Assembly: GCA_017744735.1 (NCBI GenBank)
Contig: JAGIAR010000004.1
Location: 62,001 to 126,000 of the forward strand
Reading direction: 5' to 3'
Source of the DNA: Novosphingobium sp.
GTDB lineage: Bacteria > Pseudomonadota > Alphaproteobacteria > Sphingomonadales > Sphingomonadaceae
Length of the DNA stretch: 64,000 nucleotides
The notes beneath the pieces are model-generated. The model saw only the letters and a list, made by a program, of their open reading frames with translations, searched no databases and was not told the DNA's origin. The translations under genes and the position numbers were made by a program. Of this stretch, positions 16,361 to 25,122 are shown piece after piece. The first letter of the stretch is position 1; every line of letters begins with the position of its first letter.

Positions 16361-17122
16361 ATGCCTGCGACCGAACGAATCTTCACCGCCGCCCTGATCG
16401 TGATCGGCGACGAAATCCTCTCCGGCCGCACGCATGACAAGAACATCGCCCAGGTAGCGAGCTGGCTACAGGTCCAGAACATCCGGCTGAAGGAAGTGCG
16501 GGTGGTCGCCGACGACCCGCCCGCGATCGTCGCTGCGGTGAACGCGCTGCGCGCCACGAACGATTATCTGTTCACCACCGGCGGGATCGGCCCGACCCAT
16601 GACGACATCACGGTCGATGCGGTGGCTACGGCGCTCGGCGTGGCGGTCGTCGTCCACCCGGAAGCGCGCGCGATCCTGGAGGCCTATTACGCGACGCGCG
16701 GCGGGCTCAACGATGCGCGCCTGCGGATGGCGCGCGTGCCCGAAGGCGCCGATCTGATCCCCAACCGCATGTCGGGCGCGCCGGGGATCAAGTTCGGCAA
16801 CATTTTCCTGATGGCCGGCGTCCCGACCATCGCCGCGCAGATGCTCGATGCGCTGACCGGCACGCTCGAAGGCGGCGCCCCGTTGCTCAGCGAAACGGTC
16901 GGTTGCTGGGTCGCGGAAAGCGAGGTCGCCGACCTGCTGCGCGAGGTCGAGAAGGCGCACCCCGGCTGTCAGATCGGCAGCTATCCGTTCTTTCGCGAAG
17001 GACGGACGGGGGCGAACTTCGTGATCCGCTCGACCGACGCCGAGGCGCTGGCTTCCTGCCTCGCTGCGCTCGGCAACGGGCTGCACGCGATGGGCAAGGA
17101 CTTCGCTTCGGGAGGAATCTAG
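16361..17122 (+). CDS. CinA-like molybdopterin-binding-fold protein (MoaB/CinA N-terminal family)
   Basis: The 253-residue protein corresponds to the N-terminal domain of CinA: AALIVIGDEILSGRTHDKN at the start, TTGGIGPTHDDITVDAVA about residue 68, and a short C-terminal part. It lacks the separate nicotinamide-nucleotide amidase domain of full-length CinA. Single-domain relatives occur widely and are annotated as competence/damage-inducible or molybdopterin-binding proteins. Their reaction is probably hydrolysis of a nucleotide-like compound, but this is not established for this branch. Its stop overlaps the next gene's GTG by 1 bp. Confidence 0.88.
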   Translation: MPATERIFTAALIVIGDEILSGRTHDKNIAQVASWLQVQNIRLKEVRVVADDPPAIVAAVNALRATNDYLFTTGGIGPTHDDITVDAVATALGVAVVVHPEARAILEAYYATRGGLNDARLRMARVPEGADLIPNRMSGAPGIKFGNIFLMAGVPTIAAQMLDALTGTLEGGAPLLSETVGCWVAESEVADLLREVEKAHPGCQIGSYPFFREGRTGANFVIRSTDAEALASCLAALGNGLHAMGKDFASGGI

Positions 17123-17631
17123 TGCGGCCTGCGGCGGCGATCCTGCCGGCACTTTTGCTCGCAGGCTGCACGACCACGCTCGAACGGCTCGAGGCGGCGC
17201 TTGCCGCGCAGGACAGCGCGACCGCCACGCTCGAAGCCCGGTGCGGTGCCAAGATCTCCGCGACCGCCGCCGGCGGACCGGACCTGCCCGCGACTGCTGC
17301 CGATCGCGCGCTGCTGGAAGTGGCCGCAGGGGAGCCGCTCCGCTATCGCCACGTCCGGCTGAGCTGCAAGGGCACGGTGTTGTCCGAGGCATACAACTGG
17401 TACGTTCCGGCGCGGCTGACCGAAGAGATGAACCGCCGACTCGACACCACCGACACACCGTTCGGCAAGGTCGTCGCGCCGCTCGGCTTCGTTCGAGAGC
17501 GCATCGCCGCCAGTGATGTCTCGGCGTGCCCCGGCGGGACGGTCTTGCGGCACAAGGGACTGCTCCGGCTGTCCGATGGCCGGCCGATCAGCCTCGTGAT
17601 CGAGTGTTACACTCGCGCCAACCTGCACTGA
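17122..17631 (+). CDS. Putative lipoprotein, possibly chorismate-lyase-like fold
   Basis: From GTG 17122, behind a strong GGAGGAA at 17111-17117, this is 169 residues. It has a lipoprotein signal (LLLAGC, Cys near residue 15). The mature part includes PFGKVVAPLGFVRERI and a late GRPISLVIECYTRANL. The order 'APLG ... R ... LRLSDGRPI ... E.Y' resembles UbiC/UTRA-type folds. If so, it would be an exported small-ligand binder rather than an enzyme of ubiquinone synthesis. That link is weak and from memory. It is probably co-transcribed with the CinA-like gene. Confidence 0.65.
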   Translation: MRPAAAILPALLLAGCTTTLERLEAALAAQDSATATLEARCGAKISATAAGGPDLPATAADRALLEVAAGEPLRYRHVRLSCKGTVLSEAYNWYVPARLTEEMNRRLDTTDTPFGKVVAPLGFVRERIAASDVSACPGGTVLRHKGLLRLSDGRPISLVIECYTRANLH

Positions 17632-17706
17632 AAGACCGGTATTCGTTGCAAAATTGCGTCTGCCCCGGTGCGATTTGCCGGCGTGCGGCAAATCGTCATT
17701 GACATT

Positions 17707-17762
17707 TCTAACGTTCGTTACCTTAACTGACGTTAATTTAACGACCGTTATAGTAACGGTCG
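17707..17762. promoter_or_regulatory. Palindrome-rich operator region of the second TonB receptor
   Basis: A perfect palindrome CGACCGTTA-tag-TAACGGTCG spans 17742-17762 and ends 16 bp before ATG 17779. The 35 bases upstream hold further TTAAC/GTTAA blocks in both orientations, such as CGTTAATTTAACG. The position over the expected promoter suggests repression or activation by a dimeric regulator. No cognate regulator gene lies next to it. Confidence 0.55.
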
Positions 17763-17778
17763 CACAGGGAGATTGGAA

Positions 17779-20127
17779 ATGTCCGCCAGGCTTTCGCCGC
17801 GTGCGCTGCGCATGGGCGCCGCTCACATCGCCGTCGCTACCTCGCTGCTGTTCGGCAGCGCCGCTTTCGCCCAGGACGATGCGGCCACGAATGCCGATGA
17901 TTCCGGCATCCACGAGATCGTCGTCACCGCCCAGTTCAAGAGCCAGGACGTGCAGACCGCCCCGCTCGCGATCACCGCGGTCGATGCGCAGACGATGGAG
18001 GCCCGCAGCCAGACCAACGTGCAGGACGTCGCGCAGCGCGCGCCCAGCGTCAGCTTCTCGGCCGGCGGCCAGGGCGGCGGCGCCCAGACCGCGGCGGTGA
18101 ACATCCGCGGCATCGGTCAGAGCGACTTCCAGTTCCCCAACGAGCCTGGCGTCGGCATCTACATCGACGACGTCTATTACGGCATCTCCTTCGGCACTGC
18201 CTTCGACCTGGTCGACCTCGACCGCGTGGAAATCCTGCGCGGCCCGCAGGGCACGCTGTCGGGCAAGAATTCGATCGGCGGCTCGATCAAGCTGTTCAGC
18301 CGGAAGCCCGACGACAATCCCGACGCCTACGCCGAACTCACCGCCGGATCGTTCGACCGGATCGGGGTCAAGGCCGCGACCAACGTCACCATCGTACCCG
18401 ACAAGCTCTATGTCCGCCTGACCGGCATCGGCAAATATGTCGACGGTTACGTCAAGCGGCTCGACTACGAATGCGTCACCGGCAATCCCGCGCCGGGCGG
18501 CACCTTCGCGACCAGCGACGACAAGTGCGTGATCGGCACCGAAGGCGGGCAGAAGGTCCTGGCCGGCCGCGCCGCGGTGCGCTGGATCGTCAACGACCGG
18601 ATCGAGGACAATCTGATCGCCGACGTCACCCGCGACCGGTCGGAAGCCTCGCCAGCCAAGGCGATCTACCTGCCGGCCGCCGCGACCGGCGGCGTCGACT
18701 ACCTGACCGGCCCGCACGATTACACGAACTATTCGACCTACACCGGCTATCCGGGCACCGACCAGCAGTACACGCTTGCGGCGATCAGCTATCTCAACAG
18801 CTGGGGCGTCTCGAACAATCTTGCGATCGACCTGACCGACGACCTCAAGCTGACCTCGATCACCGCCTTCCGCCATGCCGACGGGCAGAGCGCATGGGAC
18901 GGCGACAACAGCCCGGTGAACCTGGCGAACAACTGGAGCACCTTCGACCACGACCAGTTCACGCAGGAACTGCGCCTCTCGGCCTCGGTCGGAGACACCG
19001 CCGACATCACCGTGGGCGGCTATTACTATGACGCGCACAGCCATGTCGGCGGACGGGTGAACGTGGGCGTGGCCGGCCTCGACTTCGTCTCCAACGATCC
19101 GTTCGACCAGACCTCGAAGTCGCTCTTCGCGCATGGCGTGCTGCACGTGACCGACCGCTTCAACCTGACCGGCGGGGTGCGCTACACCAAGGAATCGAAG
19201 ACCTACACCTTCAGCCGCACCAGCCCGATCGCGGGCGTGCCGACCGACTTCCGCGTCGCCGCGCTCGACGGGGTCGAGGCCGGCTTCAAGGGCGACCGCG
19301 TCGACTGGCGCGTCGCCGCCGACTACGAGGTGGTGGACGACGTGCGCCTCTACGGCCAGGTCTCGACCGGGTTCAAGGGCGGCGGTGTGAACCCGCGGCC
19401 CTATTACGTCGATCAGGTCGTGCCTTATGGCCAGGAAACCGCGACCTCCTACGAAGCGGGCATCAAGACCATGCTGTTCGATCGCAAGCTGCGGCTGAAC
19501 GGCGCCTATTACCACACCGATTACAAGAACTATCAGGGCCTCGTGAGCATCTGCCACGATATCACGCCCGAGTATCTGTGGAACACGCCGGGCGACCTGT
19601 GCTCGGCCACCCGCAATGTCGGCGATGCCAAGATCGACGGTTTCGAGGCCGAGTTCGAGGCCCAGCCGGTGAAGGGCCTGTCGATCGACGGCTCGGTCAG
19701 CTATACCGATTTCCGCTTCACCAAGTCGCTGCTCGACGGCAGCGGGATCGTTCCGGGCGTGACCGAGGCGCCGTTCGTGCCGAAGTGGAAATATGCGGTC
19801 GGCGCGCAATACGAGATCGGCCTTGGCGAGAAGGTCGGCACGCTGACTCCGCGCCTCGACTGGACCTGGCAGTCCTCGATGCAGAGCAATATTCCGAACA
19901 ATGTCACGGGCTATCTGCTCGGCGAGGTCGAGGCCCGCGGCCTGCTCAACGCCCGGCTGACCTATCGCTCGCCCGACGACGGTTGGGAACTCTCGGTCGC
20001 GGCGACCAACCTGACCGACAAGTTCTATTACGTGAACAAGTATGACCGCGTGGTGCAGTCGGGCAATGCCTACGGCATGCCGGGTCGCCCGCGCGAGATC
20101 ATCGTCTCGGTCAAGCGCAACTTCTGA
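17779..20127 (+). CDS. TonB-dependent outer-membrane receptor
   Basis: The 782-residue protein has a signal peptide ending near AAFAQDD, a TonB-box-like segment [18 protein letters not shown], and a plug with [17 protein letters not shown] and [19 protein letters not shown]. The beta-barrel ends NFRLRLR-like in SVKRNF. This is the large sphingomonad receptor group used for plant-derived or aromatic ligands as well as siderophores. I chose ATG 17779 because AGGGAG at 17766-17771 is 7 bp away; TTG 17773 would be too close. The strong palindrome upstream implies ligand-dependent control. A terminator follows. Confidence 0.95.
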   Translation: MSARLSPRALRMGAAHIAVATSLLFGSAAFAQDDAATNADDSGIHEIVVTAQFKSQDVQTAPLAITAVDAQTMEARSQTNVQDVAQRAPSVSFSAGGQGGGAQTAAVNIRGIGQSDFQFPNEPGVGIYIDDVYYGISFGTAFDLVDLDRVEILRGPQGTLSGKNSIGGSIKLFSRKPDDNPDAYAELTAGSFDRIGVKAATNVTIVPDKLYVRLTGIGKYVDGYVKRLDYECVTGNPAPGGTFATSDDKCVIGTEGGQKVLAGRAAVRWIVNDRIEDNLIADVTRDRSEASPAKAIYLPAAATGGVDYLTGPHDYTNYSTYTGYPGTDQQYTLAAISYLNSWGVSNNLAIDLTDDLKLTSITAFRHADGQSAWDGDNSPVNLANNWSTFDHDQFTQELRLSASVGDTADITVGGYYYDAHSHVGGRVNVGVAGLDFVSNDPFDQTSKSLFAHGVLHVTDRFNLTGGVRYTKESKTYTFSRTSPIAGVPTDFRVAALDGVEAGFKGDRVDWRVAADYEVVDDVRLYGQVSTGFKGGGVNPRPYYVDQVVPYGQETATSYEAGIKTMLFDRKLRLNGAYYHTDYKNYQGLVSICHDITPEYLWNTPGDLCSATRNVGDAKIDGFEAEFEAQPVKGLSIDGSVSYTDFRFTKSLLDGSGIVPGVTEAPFVPKWKYAVGAQYEIGLGEKVGTLTPRLDWTWQSSMQSNIPNNVTGYLLGEVEARGLLNARLTYRSPDDGWELSVAATNLTDKFYYVNKYDRVVQSGNAYGMPGRPREIIVSVKRNF

Positions 20128-20180
20128 CTTCTCCCATCGAGGGTTCCGGCAATGCCGCGGCCCCGATGGACTCACCGACT

Positions 20181-20215
20181 GGGGCCGGGGGAGCGATCCT
20201 CCGGCCCCGCTTTTT
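20181..20215 (+). terminator. Rho-independent terminator after the second TonB receptor
   Basis: GGGGCCGG (20181-20188) pairs with CCGGCCCC (20201-20208), followed by GCTTTTT. Its stem-loop sequence is nearly the same as that of the rplA terminator 50 bp away on the other strand. Confidence 0.85.
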
Positions 20216-20253
20216 ACGGACAGCCGCGCCGCTGCAGGCATCTCGCACACAAA

Positions 20254-20288
20254 CAAAAAGGCCGGGGGATCGCTCCCCCGGCCCTTTT
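20254..20288 (-). terminator. Rho-independent terminator after rplA (probably bidirectional)
   Basis: GGCCGGGGG pairs with CCCCCGGCC around an AGCGAT loop. It is flanked by AAAAAGG on one side and CCTTTTC on the other, so it can stop rplKA transcription and also act in the forward direction. Confidence 0.88.
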
Positions 20289-20310
20289 CATTGAGCTGTC
20301 GCGGCGAAAA

Positions 20311-21009
20311 TTACGCGCCGGCGATTTCCGTGGTGTCGATCTTCAGGCCCGGGCCCATGGTCGAGGTCACAGAGATCTTGCGGACATACTTGCCCTTGGA
20401 ACCCGACGGCTTGGCCTTGACGATCGCATCGACGAAGGCGTCGAAGTTGATCTTCAGCGCCTCGTCCGAGAACGACAGCTTGCCGATGCCCGAGTGGATG
20501 ATGCCGGCCTTCTCGACGCGGAATTCGACCTGGCCGCCCTTGGCGTCCTTGACCGCCTGGGCCACGTCCATCGTGACCGTGCCGAGCTTCGGGTTGGGCA
20601 TCAGGCCCTTGGGGCCCAGCACCTTGCCGAGGCGGCCGACCACGCCCATCATGTCGGGCGTGGCGATCACGCGGTCATAATCCAGATTGCCGGCCTGCAT
20701 GTCTTCGAGCAGGTCGTCGGCGCCGACCTTGTCGGCACCGGCGGCCAGCGCTTCGGCAGCCTTGGCGTCCTTCGCGAACACCGCAACGCGCATGTCCTTG
20801 CCGGTGCCCGAGGGCAGCGAGACCATGCCGCGGACCATCTGGTCGGCATGGCGCGGATCGACGCCGAGGTTCATCGCGACTTCGACCGTCTCGTCGAACT
20901 TCTTGCTCGATACTTCGCGGAGCGTCTTGAGCGCCTCGTTGAAGTCATACAGCTTCTCGGCGTCGAGCTGCGCGGTGAGCGACTTCTGCTTCTTGGTGAT
21001 CTTCGCCAT
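20311..21009 (-). CDS. rplA: 50S ribosomal protein L1
   Basis: The 232-residue protein begins [16 protein letters not shown] and shows L1 landmarks: [50 protein letters not shown] and the 23S-contact stretch [17 protein letters not shown]1 forms the mobile stalk at the ribosomal E site and, in many bacteria, represses its own operon by binding the mRNA leader. An upstream ATG at 21027 would lie in the rplK overlap region; I choose 21009, 4 bp after rplK ends. rplJ and rplL do not follow. Confidence 0.98.
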   Translation of the reverse strand: MAKITKKQKSLTAQLDAEKLYDFNEALKTLREVSSKKFDETVEVAMNLGVDPRHADQMVRGMVSLPSGTGKDMRVAVFAKDAKAAEALAAGADKVGADDLLEDMQAGNLDYDRVIATPDMMGVVGRLGKVLGPKGLMPNPKLGTVTMDVAQAVKDAKGGQVEFRVEKAGIIHSGIGKLSFSDEALKINFDAFVDAIVKAKPSGSKGKYVRKISVTSTMGPGLKIDTTEIAGA

Positions 21010-21013
21010 GTGC

Positions 21014-21445
21014 TTAGCCCTCCACAACCTGCAGGCCCATCGAACGGGCGGAGCCTTCGATGATCTTGGTCGCCTGATCGATGTCGTTGGCGTTGAGATC
21101 GGCCATCTTGGTCTGGGCGATCTCGGCGAGCTGCGAACGCTTGATCGTTCCGGCGGAAACCTTGCCCGGCTCCTTCGAGCCCGACTTGAGGTTCGCGGCC
21201 TTCTTGATCAGGAAGCTCGCCGGCGGCGTCTTCGTGACGAAGGTGAACGAACGGTCCGCATAGACGGTGATCACGGTCGGGATCGGCATGCCCTTTTCGA
21301 GCTCGCCGGTCGATGCGTTGAACGCCTTGCAGAATTCCATGATGTTGACGCCGCGCTGACCCAGCGCCGGGCCGATCGGCGGCGACGGAGTGGCGGAGCC
21401 CGCGGGCACCTGGAGCTTGATATAGCCCTCGATCTTCTTGGCCAT
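21014..21445 (-). CDS. rplK: 50S ribosomal protein L11
   Basis: The 143-residue protein matches L11 throughout: [59 protein letters not shown], and a C-terminal RNA-binding domain ending SMGLQVVEG. It binds the GTPase-associated region of 23S rRNA and is needed for RelA activation. It is the first gene of the rplKA pair, with AGGAGG just before ATG 21445. In most bacteria nusG lies directly upstream; here about 2.2 kb of other genes intervene. Confidence 0.98.
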   Translation of the reverse strand: MAKKIEGYIKLQVPAGSATPSPPIGPALGQRGVNIMEFCKAFNASTGELEKGMPIPTVITVYADRSFTFVTKTPPASFLIKKAANLKSGSKEPGKVSAGTIKRSQLAEIAQTKMADLNANDIDQATKIIEGSARSMGLQVVEG

Positions 21446-21684
21446 GGCTGGCCTCCTTTCTCACTGTCGGGCGCGCCTTTCGGCAGGCCCTCATGGTAAG
21501 CGGTCGAACGGCAGTTATCGGCTGCCTCCCGCACGGTTTCCCTGGCCGTGGCCGGGGAAGTGGCGCCGTTAGTCCGGCAATGGCCGAAATGCAAGGGAAA
21601 GCGAAGCCGACGCGCTTCCTTGTGGCAATGCCGTGCGCACCGCGATAGGTGGGCCGCGCGCAGTCCCGCAACCCAGGCAGAGCC

Positions 21685-22020
21685 ATGGCCCGCAAATATT
21701 CGAAACACGGCCCTTACGACGACCCGCAGGAGGAACAGGCCGCCACCCCGCCGCCCGATTGCTGGCTGTGCGGCCGGCCGACCGGCACGACCTTGGTGTG
21801 GCACCATCCCGTCCCGAAGAGCCGCGGCGGGCGGGATGTTGTGCCGATGCATCCGATCTGCCAGCAAACGCTGGTCGCCAACTTCACCAATTCCGAACTG
21901 CAGCGCCACGGCATGGATGTGGAAGGCCTGCTGGCCAATCCAGACATCCGCAAGTTCGTCGACTGGGTCGCGAAGAAGGATCCCGACTTCACCGCAGCGA
22001 CGAGCAAGAAACAGCGCTGA
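21685..22020 (+). CDS. Small HNH-nuclease-like protein
   Basis: The 111-residue protein has CWLCGRP (a zinc-knuckle-like CxxC), TTLVWHHPVPKSRGGRD with the HH core, and MHPICQQTLVANF with a third His-Cys pair. This is the order of an HNH/beta-beta-alpha metal finger. The short length and conserved presence in sphingomonads suggest a housekeeping or orphan nuclease rather than a selfish element. It follows a 239-bp gap that must contain the promoters of rplKA and of this gene. The substrate is unknown. Confidence 0.72.
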   Translation: MARKYSKHGPYDDPQEEQAATPPPDCWLCGRPTGTTLVWHHPVPKSRGGRDVVPMHPICQQTLVANFTNSELQRHGMDVEGLLANPDIRKFVDWVAKKDPDFTAATSKKQR

Positions 22021-22111
22021 GCCCGGCATGCCGACAGGGGCGCAGGAGCCAGCCCGAGCTTCCCCTTTTGCAAGCGGCTTGATACCGTTGCGGCAAAGGG
22101 GGCCCTGTTCG

Positions 22112-22765
22112 ATGGACCAGACAATCGCAAGTATCGCGGCAAAGGCCAAGGAACTGGTGGCGAGCAATCTCACCGCCCTGCTTGAGAGCGCAACCCAACC
22201 CGACAAGATGCTGCGGCTGTTGCGCACCGAGATCGAGGAATCGGTGATCGCGCTGCAGGACACGCTGACCAAGGCCAACCGCCGCTATGGCCGGCTGGAA
22301 GGCGAATTGCCGGCGCTGGAAGCGGCGGTGAAGGACTGGACCGCCAAGGCGCGGTTGGCGCTGGACAAAGGGCGAGAGGATCTCGCCCGCGGCGCGCTGC
22401 AGGCGCGCGAGGCGGCGCAGGTCGAACTCGACGGAGCTGGCGCGCGGCTGACCGCGCTGCGCGATGAAGCCGCAGCGGCGGCGGAAGCGATCAGGGGGCT
22501 CGAAGCCAAGCTCTCCGAAATCCGTCGCCAGATCGCCCAGTTTGCCGCGCCGGCGGTAAACGCCGGAGGCCGCGCCGCGGGCGCGATCGCCGAACGGCTT
22601 GACCGGATCGGCGAACTCGAACGCCGGGTCGCGCACGGCCTTGGCAACCGGGGAAATCCGTCGGAGGACGAGCTGGTGCGGCAGTTGCGCGCGCTGGAGC
22701 AGGGCGACCGGATCGATGCCGAGCTGGAGACGCTCAAGGCGGCACGCAAGAAAAAGAAGGGGTGA
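22112..22765 (+). CDS. PspA/IM30-family coiled-coil protein
   Basis: The 217-residue protein is almost wholly helical coiled coil. Its N-terminus TIASIAAKAKELVASNLTAL and the stretch MLRLLRTEIEESVIALQDTL match PspA/IM30. PspA proteins assemble on stressed inner membranes. The C-terminus is Lys-rich. No PspBC or PspF gene is nearby, so this is a stand-alone member. It lies 91 bp after the HNH gene on the same strand inside the insert that separates rplK from nusG. Confidence 0.83.
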   Translation: MDQTIASIAAKAKELVASNLTALLESATQPDKMLRLLRTEIEESVIALQDTLTKANRRYGRLEGELPALEAAVKDWTAKARLALDKGREDLARGALQAREAAQVELDGAGARLTALRDEAAAAAEAIRGLEAKLSEIRRQIAQFAAPAVNAGGRAAGAIAERLDRIGELERRVAHGLGNRGNPSEDELVRQLRALEQGDRIDAELETLKAARKKKKG

Positions 22766-22811
22766 GCGCCGGGGCGCCCGTTTCTGACGGGATCTGCACC
22801 GCCGAACTCCG

Positions 22812-23189
22812 TCAATCCGGCTCCTCGATCGCGTCGACGCGATCGGGATAGAAGGCAAGCCGGTCCTTGATCGCGGCGACGGCCGCGTAAGGCGCCTCGT
22901 AGGTCCATACCGCATCGGCCGACCGCTGCCCGCTCGCGGGGATGCCAAAATAGGCCGCGTCGCCCTTGTAGGGGCAATAGCTGGCTGTGCCCGACCGCTG
23001 CAGCATCTCCATCGCGACGTCCTTTCGCGGGATGTAGTGGACGGGGGGATAGTTCGCCTCGCGCAACGTGAGCGACTCGACCGTGTCGGCAATGATCCTG
23101 CCACCCACTTTGACGACAACCCGTTTCGGATTCGGCTCGATGGCGATCGGATGATCCGGGCCGGGGATTCTGACGGTTCTTTCAGGCAT
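22812..23189 (-). CDS. DUF427-family protein
   Basis: The 125-residue protein contains the family stretches VVVKVGGRIIADTVESLTL, PPVHYIPRKDV, CPYKGDAAYF and WTYEAPYAAVAAIKDRLAFY. DUF427 proteins are small, beta-rich and of unproven function. ATG 23189 gives the start MPERTVRIPGPDHPI, which suits the family. It is downstream of a decayed SDR gene on the same strand and convergent with the PspA-like gene, so it may once have been part of a larger inserted segment. Confidence 0.88.
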   Translation of the reverse strand: MPERTVRIPGPDHPIAIEPNPKRVVVKVGGRIIADTVESLTLREANYPPVHYIPRKDVAMEMLQRSGTASYCPYKGDAAYFGIPASGQRSADAVWTYEAPYAAVAAIKDRLAFYPDRVDAIEEPD

Positions 23190-23268
23190 GGGGTTTCTCC
23201 TCGGTGGACTTGAAATGGGATGGCAGGTGCCGATTGTCACCCGCCGCTGCTTTTTCTGGGGGCAAAGG

Positions 23269-23625
23269 TCAGAGCGTCGATCCGCCATCGACCGGCAGAC
23301 TCGCGCCGCTGATTTAGCGCGCTTCAGAGGACGCGAGGAAGGTGATAGCGCCCGCTATGTCGTCGGGCTGCGCGAGCCGCTTCAACGCCTGCATCCCCAG
23401 CGCGATCTCGCGCCCGGCGTCGGTCTTGGTGAAGTTCGACATTTCCGTGGCGACCACACCCGGCGCAACCGCGTTCACGCGAATGCCGGGCTGGCCAAGC
23501 GCCGCCGCGAAATGGTGACGAGCGTCTCGATCGCACCCTTGGTCGCGGCATAGGCCGAGAGATTGCCGACCGCCTTGCTTGCGGCAAGCGAGGCGGTGAA
23601 TGTCACGCTCGATCCTTCGCCCGTG
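23269..23625 (-). pseudogene. Short-chain dehydrogenase/reductase remnant
   Basis: Only the C-terminal half of an SDR is left. The YxxxK active-site region is recognisable (NLSAYAATKGAIETLV). A frameshift near 23519 then moves to the frame of FAAALGQPGIRVNAVAPGVV. A TAA at 23314-23316 replaces what should be a Trp codon (SSEAR-stop-ISGASLPVDGGSTL). The cofactor-binding N-terminal Rossmann part is missing; the fragment fades just after the nusG stop. It cannot make a working enzyme. The readable C-terminus implies recent decay. Confidence 0.85.
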
Positions 23626-23688
23626 CTGGCCGGGCCGGCGGGAAGCCGGGCGCGGACCGGACATCCCGCCCCGTGAGGGGCAGGCGCC

Positions 23689-24225
23689 TTACTTCGCGAG
23701 TTCGACCTGTTCGAAGTCAAGCTCGACCGGGGTCGCGCGGCCGAAGATCGAGACCGAGACCTTGACCTTGTTCTTGTCGAAGTCGAGCTCTTCCACCACG
23801 CCGTTGAAGCTGGCGAAGGGGCCGTCGAGCACCTTGACGCTGTCGCCGATCTCGTAATCGACGTGGATCTCGCGCTTGGGCTGGCTCGCCGCTTCCTCGC
23901 GCGCGCCGAAATAGCGGGCGGCCTCGCGCTCGGTGATCGGCTGCGGCTTGCCCGAGGAGCCGAGGAAGCCGGTCACCTTGGGTGTGTTCTTGATCAGGTG
24001 ATAGACGTCGTCGTTGAGGTTCAGCTTGGCGAGCACATAGCCGGGCATGGTCTTGCGCTCGACCTGGACCTTCTTGCCGCGCTTCACCTCGGTGATCTGC
24101 TCCGAGGGAACCTCGACCTGCTCGACCCCTTCGGACAGGCCCATGCGCTCGGCCTCGGCGATGATCGAATCGCGGACCTTGTTCTCGAAGCCGGAATAGG
24201 CGTGAATGATGTACCAGCGGGCCAT
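23689..24225 (-). CDS. nusG: Transcription termination/antitermination protein NusG
   Basis: The 178-residue protein begins [18 protein letters not shown] (NGN domain) and has [20 protein letters not shown]. It ends with a KOW domain, [20 protein letters not shown], and [11 protein letters not shown]. NusG binds RNA polymerase, Rho and the ribosome to control elongation. secE lies 30 bp upstream in the usual order. Downstream, instead of rplK, come the SDR remnant and three unrelated genes. Confidence 0.98.
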   Translation of the reverse strand: MARWYIIHAYSGFENKVRDSIIAEAERMGLSEGVEQVEVPSEQITEVKRGKKVQVERKTMPGYVLAKLNLNDDVYHLIKNTPKVTGFLGSSGKPQPITEREAARYFGAREEAASQPKREIHVDYEIGDSVKVLDGPFASFNGVVEELDFDKNKVKVSVSIFGRATPVELDFEQVELAK

Positions 24226-24255
24226 GGTGTGATTTTCCGTTTCCTCGGGGACGCG

Positions 24256-24450
24256 TCAGGCGAGCGACAGCAGCTTCTGCACGACCCAGCCGAACAGCGA
24301 ATCGACGCCGAGGAAAAACACCGACAGGATCACCATCATGATCGCGACGAAGATCGCCGTGGTCGTGGTTTCCTGCCGCGTCGGCCACACGACCTTGCGG
24401 GCTTCCGCCTGCACCTGGCGCACGAATTCGCCCGGATTGATCTTGGCCAT
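24256..24450 (-). CDS. secE: Preprotein translocase subunit SecE
   Basis: The 64-residue protein has the SecE core: an amphipathic helix with EARKVVWPTRQETTTTAIF, then one membrane helix (about 37-57). It is an essential part of the SecYEG channel in the inner membrane. ATG 24450 gives MAKINPGEFVRQ; an earlier in-frame ATG at 24471 is less likely. The order tRNA-Trp, secE, nusG is conserved in many bacteria. Confidence 0.96.
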   Translation of the reverse strand: MAKINPGEFVRQVQAEARKVVWPTRQETTTTAIFVAIMMVILSVFFLGVDSLFGWVVQKLLSLA

Positions 24451-24654
24451 TTTTCCCTCGCCTTTCGTCACACGGGTTCGGCAATGAATTCTCTTGTCGC
24501 TTCCGCCACGGGATCGTCGCCGCCCCGGTCTGTCTGACCGGGAGGGGCGAGGAATTTCCGATGTCGGAAGCCGGGCCGCATTTAGCGACGGCGCGCGACT
24601 ATGGCAAGGGGCGCGCGAACCGGGCCGGAAGCGTGGCCGAACCCGGAGGGCAAA

Positions 24655-24804
24655 TCAACGCTGGCCGAACAGTCGCGAGAGAAGGCCAGGCTGCTCCATG
24701 GGGAGGATCTTGCCGTGGGCCGCCCGGCGCATGTTGGCATCGAGCGGCGGTCGGGGCGAGGTCCAGCGATCGGGACGACTGCTGCGGTAGCTGAGACTGC
24801 TCAT
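24655..24804 (-). CDS. Small protein of 49 residues between tRNA-Trp and secE
   Basis: A minus-strand frame from ATG 24804 to TGA 24655 encodes 49 residues: MSSLSYRSSRPDRWTSPRP at the start, a middle ANMRRAAHGKILPMEQPG, and a basic end LLSRLFGQR. A GGGAG site is 7 bp before the ATG. The composition is coherent (aromatic/basic N-terminus, amphipathic C-terminus) and unlike random high-GC frames. I believe similar small proteins occur at this spot in other sphingomonads, but cannot check. It has no recognised function and is too short for common gene-length cutoffs. Confidence 0.6.
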   Translation of the reverse strand: MSSLSYRSSRPDRWTSPRPPLDANMRRAAHGKILPMEQPGLLSRLFGQR

Positions 24805-24941
24805 GCGAAACTCCCTTCTGCTGTCGTTTCATCGTTCTCAATGCACGACTCGTCGGAAGGTTCCTGCACCCAAGGCGGTGAACGAAGGGTGTACGCCGCG
24901 TTCGGGCGGCGTTTGGAAAAGGCGGATTTTCGGAAAAGGCC

Positions 24942-25017
24942 TGGCAGGAGCGGAGGGACTCGAACCCACGGCCCTCGGTTTTGGAGACCGATGCTCTACC
25001 AACTGAGCTACGCTCCT
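24942..25017 (-). tRNA. tRNA-Trp (CCA anticodon)
   Basis: Read on the minus strand it starts AGGAGCG, pairing with CGCTCCT at the 3' end. It has the D-loop GCTCAGTTGGTAGAGC, an anticodon stem CGGTC..., anticodon CCA, and T-loop GTTCGAGTC. The genomic sequence ends in an encoded CCA. All four stems fold and the length is 76 nt. Confidence 0.97.
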
Positions 25018-25122
25018 GCAGGCGACCGCGCCTCTATCCGCGAAGTTCCGCCATAGCAAGCCCGGGCAACGCGGAAGACAAGAGTCATTCCCGCTTCAGC
25101 CTGTCGCTGGTAGATTGCACCC

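Noticed and set aside
17707..17762. Third copy of the GTAACG regulon motif upstream of the second TonB receptor
   Set aside because: TAAC/GTTA blocks are shared, but neither the GCGATGTAACGC 12-mer nor the CCGTAAwTAAC block is present, so common control is not supported.
17119..20256. A very long (about 1045-codon) open frame on the minus strand opposite the second TonB receptor
   Set aside because: It is Arg/Asp/Val-rich high-GC shadow text without a recognisable domain, and the plus strand encodes a full-length receptor with signal peptide and ribosome site.
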